This document shows positions 56,557 to 64,000 of a DNA stretch of 64,000 nt, piece after piece. Source of the DNA: Ligula intestinalis (taxonomy: Eukaryota > Platyhelminthes > Cestoda > Diphyllobothriidea > Diphyllobothriidae). Made by a program: the position numbers and the translations under genes. The stretch spans positions 91,628,500 to 91,692,499 of the forward strand of contig JAYGXS010000002.1 of the NCBI GenBank assembly GCA_036362985.1. The letters run 5' to 3'. The number at the start of each line of letters is the position of its first letter. Within the stretch, counting starts at the first letter, position 1. The notes below the pieces were generated by a model. That model was not told the DNA's origin. It did no database searches and saw nothing but the letters and a program-made list of their open reading frames with translations.

Positions 56557-56799
56557 CTAGATAAGAATGGAAGAGCAACGCTAAATCATCAATGATTAGC
56601 TAGTAGACATTCAGTAAACATGACATAGTCCGCAGTGGCCAATCAGCGCCCATGTTAGACAGTTATTGATTTTTCTTCATGATCAAACTTCAATTGTTAT
56701 GCACAGCGTTCATTTCCCCCGCAAATGTTTGGCCTGATGACGAGTTGCTGAAGACATATGTTTGCCATAAACTGACTTTTAAAACATGAGAACCTCGAA

Positions 56800-56930
56800 G
56801 CTGTCCTACAGTCCGGCGTAATCTGCCTGCATCTGCTGATCTGCAACCCCCTACAATGAGACTGCGTGCTCGCAGGAAAGCCCAAGTGTCTTACACAATT
56901 ACCACGTGAAGAGGAGAAATTTGGCAAGCT
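56800..56930. repeat. Unclassified repeat, copy 2
   Basis: Homologue of 13835-13965. It lies inside the 1.1-kb intron between furin-repeat exons 1 and 2. Confidence 0.55.
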
Positions 56931-57029
56931 CATATTTTCATCTGGTATGCTTATTCTGTAGTATTCAGCTACTGGCACAGCCATAGGATATAGCAATATT
57001 AGCTGATTGTGGAGCAGACGGCTCTCCTA

Positions 57030-57600
57030 TCAGACAAGAGAGTTCCCATAAACCCCAAGATAGCCTGATAACGACAAATAGAACTATGCGACCTATAGGC
57101 ATGGTAAAACTTGAGCTATTGCTTGGTGGCGTTTCCTTAACCAAGGAGATGACACAGCCTGGTGGAGAGTTTAGATGACGGAAACCAGGGAAAGCCCTTA
57201 TGTGCTCCGGGCGCCAAGCATGTAGGTAATCGGAATGCCATAAACCCAGATTAACACGCCCTGTTGGGATCGAGGGGATATGAGCCCCAGCGTTGGCTTT
57301 AACCAGCGTCACATCTGACAAATGATAGCGTCCATAATAGTACCAGTACTACTATCACTCAGCTTGCCCTGCTAGTAAGCGGTAGCATAAATAGTAGTAG
57401 CATTAATTGCAAGATCAGGCTCGGTCCCTTTGAGTCTTTCTGAACTCCTGTTAAAGGTGCGTGAGGGTAGTTTGTGCAGTAGTACCAGCGCAAAAGGTTA
57501 CTTTCACTTAAGTCTAAGTTAGGTGGTGCCTCTGATCTGTATTGGAGAAAGCGGCTCACGCCTGAGTCCTGTTCGGTCATCGGTGTTGACGCGGAAACAC
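57030..57600. repeat. Third copy of the 3040-4570 repeat
   Basis: Matches blocks of the tandem pair: 'tataggcatggta', 'cgttggctttaaccagcgtcacatctgacaaatg', 'agtactactatcactcagctt', 'ggagaaagcggct'. It directly precedes exon 1 in window coordinates (57639-57727), so it lies in the intron downstream of that exon. Confidence 0.6.
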
Positions 57601-57638
57601 ACTCGGATATAACAGGCATATAAGATTAGCGAACTCAC

Positions 57639-57727
57639 CCGCCTTCGGCGACGAAGTGCTTGCACCCACTAAGGCACTGGTTCGCTGAGGGGCCCCAGCA
57701 GTCATTGTTTGCACATTCGTTGTGGCA
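57639..57727 (-). CDS. Furin/PCSK5-like convertase, Cys-rich repeat exon 1
   Basis: 89 nt on the minus strand, between acceptor ccgtgccccttacag and donor GG|GTGAGT. It encodes CHNECANNDCWGPSANQCL, then SGCKHFVAEGG. C-H-x-E-C-x4-C-x-GP-x-A-x-QCL is the signature of the first furin repeat after the P domain in PCSK5/6-type convertases, and resembles ErbB furin-like repeats. With exons 2-4 it yields about 410 residues of Cys-rich region, membrane span and tail. The subtilase catalytic domain and P domain (partners of these repeats in the family) must lie further upstream, beyond 64000. Confidence 0.82.
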
Positions 57728-57837
57728 CTGTAAGGGGCACGGGGTAGCAAAAATTAAGCAAACTGATCCAAGTTTAGTGAAGAAGAACTAAAAACACCCG
57801 TGCCCTTCGGGCGAATAAGGATACAGAACGAGAGCAC

Positions 57838-57960
57838 AGGTAGACCGTAATGGTCATTTATGGTTTAGCGGTCATCATCAGCCAGCGATGACGAACCCTA
57901 GGTTCGCAACCCTTGCACTTTAAACAGACAATCTACTGGTTAAACCTCTAATACTCTAGA
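57838..57960 (-). repeat. tRNA-derived SINE body, minus copy
   Basis: Minus strand: GCTGGCTGATGATGACC, then TAAAUGACCAU and ACGGTCTACC. CUGAUGA is kept, but UAAA replaces GAAA and stem I is weakened. A GGGTTCGTCATCG stretch precedes it where the tRNA tail should be. 57961-58796 shows nothing recognisable. Confidence 0.55.
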
Positions 57961-58861
57961 CAGTGAGCACTGGCTGTCTCGTTTGGCAAATTTTATTAGT
58001 GACACTCTGTGGGACTGCAGCTCGAACCCCAAATCACAAAGCGGGGAGTTAATTATCTAAAGCAATCTCCAGATATACAAGAGATCCACTTTGAAGAAAA
58101 AACCGCCTGATCAAAAACGCAAAACTGGCTATTTTCTGACAAGAAAATGCAACTTCTAGACCTGTGTGCAAAGGGAGTTTTTATTTCATGCATTACACAA
58201 GTTTGAATTCTGACAGTGCAAATATTTCCTAATTTGGAACCTTGGTATGCTGATCAATGTGACACCTACTATGACGTGGAGATAAGTAATCCTAACGAAC
58301 CCAATCGTTTACCAGCAACACCGTCAACATCATACGCCTGCAAAAAGGGCGCAAAGCCCTGAGATTCTAATTCGACCGAAGCGGTTCCAAAGTTAGCTGA
58401 ATACTGTTCCTCTAACTCTCACGTAAGGAGACTGTAGTTAACAGTAACGTAGGAAGTTGGCTTGAATGCATCCACAGGCGAAAGAAAAGTAATTTCACAA
58501 AAAGCTGAAGGTTTAACTTACAACGAACGAATCCGATACGGCGCCATTGTCTTCTGTAACGTACTTGACAAAAGGTTCGAACCATTCCTACGGTAAAAAA
58601 AGGAAATTTTATAGAGATCTGAGGAAATTTTGAAGTAAGCCGACTGAGATATCGTAGAGAGTTAGAAATGTAGGGATTACATGATACACCAGATTGCCAG
58701 CGCAGGTATAAGAAATATCAAGTAACCGCTATAAATACTACTAGCGGGCTGTTGAAAGTTTAATAAATATGCGAAAATATTCAAGGCTCAGTTACAATAT
58801 TACTTTCATCATCTCCGGAAAAGGGAGAAGACAGGGCAGTTTCTGAGAACAAGTTGTATTT

Positions 58862-58910
58862 ATGCTGACGTTTAAAAGGACATTCTCGTTTCCATCGTAA
58901 GAGCATAGCG
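58862..58910 (-). ncRNA. Hammerhead relic, PLE second subfamily (stem I conserved)
   Basis: Minus strand: stem I UAUGCU with AGCAUA pairs perfectly over 6 bp. The core is CUUACGA, then UAAA for GAAA, C and GUC. Stem I differs in sequence from the GCU/AGC of the 44989 copy yet stays paired. The catalytic core is mutated. Confidence 0.5.
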
Positions 58911-59184
58911 ACTATTCTCCTACCGGGCGTCGACTGAGTGTGTCTAACCGCTAGCCGTGCCTGATATCCACGTGCCGATCGATTGTACCGATCGATAGTT
59001 AGTGTCTATTTGAATTGTTCACGCCCTCACGGGCGCCTCCATGGGGTATGTCAAGTCGTTCGTGTGCCTCCTGAGCGTTTTCACCTTCTTCGCTCGCGGC
59101 TGCCGGCCGCCGGTCCCGCGTACCTGCCTCCGCCCGACTTATTGCTCCGTTCTGAGCAGATTTTTGCCTTGTGCGGAGAGCTTG

Positions 59185-59637
59185 TTAGGCGGGATGAAGG
59201 TCTATGGCTCTATTAAATGTGCCAGTCGAGGGCCAACTTTCTAGTAGCGACCTGGCAACCTTGTCATTGGCTCGCCCTATTACCTTTGCTTTCTCAAAGG
59301 CGAACGTGTAATTCTTCCGCTGTACGTGGTCATAGACCATAGACAGCCTATCCTTGCGGTTGATTGCGAACTGATGCTCATGCAACTTTGTGCCAAGGCG
59401 TCTGCCCGCTTCATAAAAATACCTTGAATTGCATTTTTGGCATGTTATGCTGTAGACTGCCGCTGATTGTTCTGTCAATCGTAGCGGGTCTTTGGGCCTC
59501 ATGATCTGCTGTCTGATGGTTGATTTTGGCCTATGAGCCACACCGATCCCGAATGGTTTCAGGATTCTTGCAATCACCTCTGATACGTTCTTTACATAGG
59601 GAATGGCGAGCCAGATCAACACGCGGGCATCAGGCAC
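59185..59637 (-). pseudogene. PLE3 GIY-YIG endonuclease fragment
   Basis: 150 residues on the minus strand: IPYVKNVSEVIARILKPFG, IGVAHRPKSTIRQQIMRPKD, AAVYSITCQKCNSRYFYEAG, RRLGTKLHEHQFAINRKDRL, NYTFAFEKAKVIGRANDKVA and RSLLESWPS. The CQKC pair and VYSITC strand are kept. YIG reads YFYEAG where PLE1 has YVGETG. It is homologous to PLE1 but clearly a separate subfamily, linked to the CTGACGA-type ribozyme. 5'-truncated and probably non-functional. Confidence 0.82.
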
Positions 59638-59688
59638 ATCTAGCGGTTAGACACACTCACTCGACATTCGGCAGGAGAATAGTCACTA

Positions 59689-59730
59689 CGCTCTGACGAT
59701 GGAAGCGAGAATGCCCTTGAAACGTAGAAA
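59689..59730 (+). ncRNA. Hammerhead motif, PLE second subfamily (core intact, triplet altered)
   Basis: CUGACGA (59693-59699; position 7 is variable in hammerheads), stem II region GGAAGC...GCCCUU, and GAAA (59719-59722). The cleavage triplet reads GUA rather than GUC, because a base is missing compared with CGUCAGC copies. Stem I is poor as a result. Probably inactive. Confidence 0.5.
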
Positions 59731-60299
59731 TAAATACAATTTGGACTCAGAAACTGCCCCGTCTTCTTCTCCCTCTTCCGGGGATGATGAAACCAGTTTA
59801 ATGAATACTACGGCTCTGTATGATGAACGTTGACTCAAATATTCACCTCGGCGTTCAGTCCACGTGTATAAATTCTCATAGAAAGTGATTTAGGACAAGT
59901 CATCGATTAATAGGTAGAGAAGAAGAAGGCACGCCGATTACCAGATCACCGATAAACTTGCTTTCTTCTCTAACTTTAAACACAAACACTTGCGTCAATT
60001 ACCAATTAATTTCTGAGGACATTCAAACAAAAAGTTACAAATGTCTGGTATGGATGCTTCACACAGCCTCTTGGACATGACTAGTAAAACCGCTCCATAA
60101 TACATGTAGCTTTGCGTCGAATTCCTGATGAATTAGGTTCAGGACTTAGTTGAGGCGGATTAAAGACGGAGTGGGGTTTAGGGGCAGGATTATGTTAGGG
60201 ATTAAGGTGTGGGTTCACGTTTACGTTTAGCGTAGGGCTGGGGTCAAGATGAAGGTTACAGCTCAGTTTTATGTTAAGGTTAAGGACAAAAGTAGTTTA

Positions 60300-60850
60300 T
60301 ACAGTGCACCTCATGTATCCCTAGTCACAGAATTTTGTCCTACGGGAACGGTGGTTATGGAGCTTTTGAGGTACGGAAATAGGATAGGGAGAAAAGGGAA
60401 TTTTTAGAAGTAAAAGTAAGGTGGAAAAAAAATGCTGTGAAAGTTGCTTTCTGCGGCCGTTGGGAGTAAGTCGTTTCGCATGTAAATTGAAGGTGTGCGC
60501 GGCGCCTCGCGCCATGGACCAGACTAATCTAACTCCAGAACGGTAAGTTTGAACTCAGGTAAGTTGAAGTAGACGACCTCCTAACCAACATTTTTATTTT
60601 TCGGGAAATTCAAGAAACCTGCAATTTCATAATGGGGGTTTTCCGCAATACTTTAAACGATAAAACTGGTTAGGAAAACCTACAGATATAAATCAAAAAC
60701 ATTTGTGCATGCATGAAAATAAAAATGCATATAGCAGTTATTAAAGTATGTTCCACTGCCCACATAACCCTATTATCACCGATTTCGTAGAACAAAGTGC
60801 TGGGAATAGGGATTAATGAAGTGCACTACATAAAATACTGCTGCCGGGTT
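60300..60850 (+). mobile_element. MITE-like element, copy 3
   Basis: Terminal inverted repeats: CAGTGCACCTCATGTATCCC on the left and GTAGTGCACTTCATTAATCC read from the right end. The interior TTCTGCGGCCGTTGGGAGTA and GGCGCCTCGCGCC is shared with 31303-31825. 59796-60299 shows only a weakly TTAGGG-like stretch at 60160-60290. Confidence 0.7.
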
Positions 60851-63457
60851 AAGACACGGGTGTATTTTTCCATCCTGAATTTTTCCGCGAGGCCACCTAT
60901 TTTAAGCGGGTGAGGCTTTCCTGTTTTCGTGCCTTGTTTAGGTGACCATACATGTCCTTCTTACCGAAAAACACTCAAAAGAATAAAATCGTCGTTTTTC
61001 TTTTATCCAGCGTCAAAGGCTGGTTACAAGCAAGTAAGTCAGAACTGGTCATTTGAATTGCCTCCTTTTTTTGTACACACCAATTCTCTAGCACCCTGAA
61101 CCTTTCCCTTCGCTATTGCATGCGACAGCTTTAGAGTTGGAGAGCCGGCAGTAGCCTGTCATTCCACCTTAGAATCAGGAGAGATCACTGGACGTTCGGC
61201 TCGCGTGATAAATTTCTAGACTGCAAACGGATAGTACCCAGTCAAAAGGTCAACACCCGAAATCTGATGGGAAAATATCCCCCTGGGTTGGAGGCTAGCA
61301 GTCCTAGCTGCGATTTCAACCAAACGAATTGAGCAAATATTGCGCGTCCTAACCAAAAAGGCGAAAAATAACTGTCACGCAGCCCAGAAGAGCTAAGAAA
61401 AGCCTAGTTCCCGGTACCAAACCACTACATTCGTCCGGTCATGGAGTTTTGTTACTGGCTAAAAAAGACATGGTCAACCCAAAGTCAACTGGCTTCCCGC
61501 CACTTGTTTACGGAAGACAGGGTGACACTTGTGTGCTTACTGAAGAGAAGTGACGTTGTTTTGGTTTCAGAAACGTGTGTACACAGAAAATCGACAATCG
61601 AGTACTTTGAATGTCTGGACAACGCCCAGTTTATGTCAATATTCAGAACTGAGGAGATCAGCTTAGCACGCTCACGAAGGTCATGCTTCAACATTTTTCT
61701 TGGCTCCCAAAACAATCCCTTGGACGATGTTTGAGGAGATAAAAGCCTCTGTTAGCTAATTGCATATAAGGTAGACTACAAAAGTACACCATCGTTAAAA
61801 TAGTGTTTTCCGTCCAATTTCAGAATGCAGTCTGTTGAAAAAAACGTCCAGCTCTAAGCATTTATTTCTACTCGTACAACGGAATGATGCATCCTTCTCT
61901 TCCAAGTTACACTCATCTGAGTCTATGTTGATTCAGTAAGACTCTAATTTTAACATCTCATAGGTTCTGCTCCCCACCAGTCAAAGCATTCATCTCGTCG
62001 ATTTAACTCATTGTGACAACTTAGACATCCAACCTAATGATCGAAACTGCAACCTGTTGGTTCAAGAGCCTTCCAGACGTCAAGAAAAACATGAGAACAC
62101 GCGTATCAGTTGTCTAACTTTTCAGACAGTTGTGTCAGTTCTCCATTTTAGAAGGTGAAAAAGACTCAGAGGTAACAGTTAATCACAGGACAACATAATT
62201 GAATATTCAAACCCTTCTCTGAAATAGTAATTAGGCATATCACTCGAGAAGTACTTTTGTCCAGTTAATAAAGCAACTTGGAAGGGTCTTTAAGGGTACT
62301 GTCTATTAAACGCAAAGCCACTGAATGTATTATTAGTGCTTTCAGGTAGAATAAAATGCATTTTCAATTCAATTACTGTAGGAGCCATCTGACGATGCTC
62401 GCTTAAGTCATACTCTGACCTAAATCTCAACGATGAAATCTCGCAATGTTCCCTGCCTGTTATCTTCAGGTAAATTATAAAATAATGAATGTGTTTCAGC
62501 TTGTAAAGGCAGTATCACAGTAAAGTTAGTGACCGATGATACTGGTTGACATGACCCATATTCCTACCTGTGCCGCATCGCTCAAATTAATTTCGATCCC
62601 GTTCCCTTCATTCCAAGTCCTGACGTAGGAAACACTTCTTGGAACTGCGCACACAACAGACTTTGGGAAGTTTACATGCCTCTCCCCCGCGAAGTTTACA
62701 CATTTTTTTATGCAAGCGATTCCAAAATCACGTATGTTTCGGCCTGCTGTATACTTTCTGTTATAGCTCATCGGAAACCGAGCCCATTTTGTACCAACCT
62801 AAGTCAACCGGGCATTCGATACACCACCAGCCCTCGTTCCGCTTCAAAGCCGTCAACTGAATTTGAGTCATGACTGCTGTTGGCTTCCAAAGCAACGAAT
62901 ATTTGCAACGACCAAACGGCCAAGGGCTGTATACAGATCCGGATTTCTGATGGCGCCCCCTAGATTTTATCCTTCCTTCCGACATTGCTCGAAAGTGGCA
63001 TCATAGTTTCTTGATATAATGAAAAACTAACCCATTCTAATTAAAAACTCACGTAAGGAAAACTTATATTTCCTCCCCGTTATCGATTTCAGATCTCGCT
63101 TCCGACTATAACAAGCAGTTGTACATAATACCGAAGTGAGCATATACCCCCATCCTACCCCCGGGAGATACATTTGAGTTAAAGCAACGTTATTCGAATT
63201 AGGTTAAGGGAAGATAAGCTTAAGTTTATCAGACGTTTTCTGATTAACCCTGTACATTCACCTAGAAAAGGCGGTAGCGTTAGTTTCATCTTTTCCAATC
63301 ACGGATCTATTGCAGGGTTTTGTGATGCCCACTCGGGGTACAATGCATGCATGACGAAATCAGCCTTAAGTTTTGTTATTATTATATGATGAAGCTAAAA
63401 AAGAGTCGAACTGGCATATATCGACTACATTTTCTTGATTCGTTAAACTGTTTTTCG
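60851..63457. other. No recognisable gene; one weak exon candidate
   Basis: Upstream flank of the furin-like exons. A possible 77-nt minus-strand exon at 62568-62644 is discussed in the findings. Nothing else has splice or domain support. 62700-62900 shows no repeat match. Confidence 0.4.
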
Positions 63458-63662
63458 GAAGAAGAAGAAGAAGAAGAAGAAGAAAAGGAAGAAGAGGAAG
63501 AGGGAGAAGAAGAAGAAGAAACAGAGGAAGAAAGAACAGAGAAGGAAGAAGATGAAGAAGAAGAATAAGAGGAAGAGGGAGAAGAAGAAACAGAGGAAGA
63601 AGAAGAAAATGAAGAAGAAGAAGAAGAAGAAGAAGAAGCGGAAGAATGAAAAAAAAGAAGAA

Positions 63663-63697
<35 letters not shown>

Positions 63698-64000
63698 AGA
63701 AGAAAAGGAAGAAGAAGAAAAGGAATAAGAAGAGGAAGAAATAGAAGAAGAGGAAGAAGACGAGGAAGAGGAAGAAGAGGAAGAAGAAGAGGAAGAAGAA
63801 GAGGAAGAAGAAGAAACAGAGGGAGAAGAAGAAACAGAGGAAGAAGTAGATGAAGAAGAAGAGGAAGAATGAAGAAGAAGAGGAAGAAGAAGAAGAAGAG
63901 GAAGAAGAAGAAGAAGAAAAGGAAGAAGATGAAGAAGAAGCGGAAGAATGAAGAAGTAGAAGAAACAGAGGAAGAAGAAGACGAAGAAGAAGAAGAAGAA
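63458..64000 (+). repeat. Long (GAA)n-type polypurine tract
   Basis: About 540 bp of almost pure purine built from GAA and GGA units with rare T or C, running to the window edge. The Glu/Lys-rich ORF over it (63347-63568) is a by-product. Such GAA tracts can form triplex DNA. It may also have grown from a PLE outer end, since those ends carry (TTC)n or (GAA)n here. Confidence 0.9.

Larger units (their letters stand above)
58797..59795 (-). mobile_element. PLE3: GIY-YIG element with inverted pseudo-LTR ends
   Basis: Outer ends ACTTTCATCATCTCCGG (58800) and CTTCCGGGGATGATGAAA (59775-59792) are mirror images. The left pseudo-LTR carries a minus-strand ribozyme relic and the right a plus-strand one. 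Between them lies a minus-strand GIY-YIG coding fragment (59637-59185). The RT is missing, and the coding part starts abruptly at the right pseudo-LTR, as in PLE1's inverted copy. Confidence 0.8.

Noticed and set aside
56351..56578. Alternative frame of the furin-repeat exon (SYLANAWPSARPPQPSW...)
   Set aside because: It is a shadow; the Cys-rich frame matches a known domain and keeps phase across both neighbouring introns.
60160..60290. Interstitial telomere-like sequence
   Set aside because: Only scattered TTAGGG-like words with no tandem array.
63347..63568. Acidic Glu/Lys-rich protein
   Set aside because: It is translation of a GAA/GGA polypurine repeat.
1..64000. CRISPR arrays, operons, prokaryotic defence systems
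   Set aside because: The sequence is clearly eukaryotic; no regularly spaced repeats with unique spacers and no gene clusters were seen.

Overview
This is a eukaryotic, repeat-dense genomic window. It has interrupted coding, GT-AG introns, tRNA-derived SINEs, several LINE clades, Penelope-like elements (PLEs) with GIY-YIG endonucleases, hammerhead-ribozyme motifs and long purine microsatellites. The mix of RTE-like and CR1-like LINE tails, GIY-YIG PLEs and a ribozyme-bearing SINE suggests a flatworm, most likely a tapeworm with a large genome. That is inference from repeat content; nothing here names a species.

The only cellular gene I can support lies on the minus strand. It is the 3' end of a furin/PCSK5-like proprotein convertase: three exons of Cys-rich furin repeats (57639-57727, 56203-56556, 41011-41138) and a terminal exon (24256-24926) with a membrane span and a tail carrying an acidic Ser/Asp/Glu cluster. 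Each junction has a good acceptor and a GTGAGT donor, and the reading phase carries across all three introns (about 1.1, 15 and 16 kb). The subtilase and P domains would lie beyond 64000. Everything between 24.9 and 57.6 kb is therefore intronic.

Layout. 1-13.8 kb: SINE pairs, a solo LTR with a perfect target duplication, a diverged tandem duplication, a mariner-like foldback element with a nested mini-element, a MITE and PLE relics. 14.59-17.93 kb: the most complete PLE (minus strand; RT plus GIY-YIG, one frameshift and one stop), flanked by ribozyme-bearing pseudo-LTRs and an inverted copy of its own 3' end. 19-24 kb: repeats and a tandem SINE pair. 24.9-57.6 kb (gene introns): an RTE-like LINE tail, head-to-head PLE ends, a MITE, a second solo LTR inside a PLE, a second foldback element, and a nearly full-length APE-type LINE (50.5-54.06 kb) with a truncated copy and short internally deleted derivatives. 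57.7-64 kb: a third PLE, a MITE and a 540-bp polypurine tract.

The most interesting signal is RNA. Minimal hammerhead ribozymes with self-complementary stem III occur in the PLE pseudo-LTRs (ACGU), and independently in the tRNA-derived SINE (AUGGCCAU). In the SINE, stem I shows compensatory base changes between copies. Two unlinked element classes thus share a design expected to work as a dimer.
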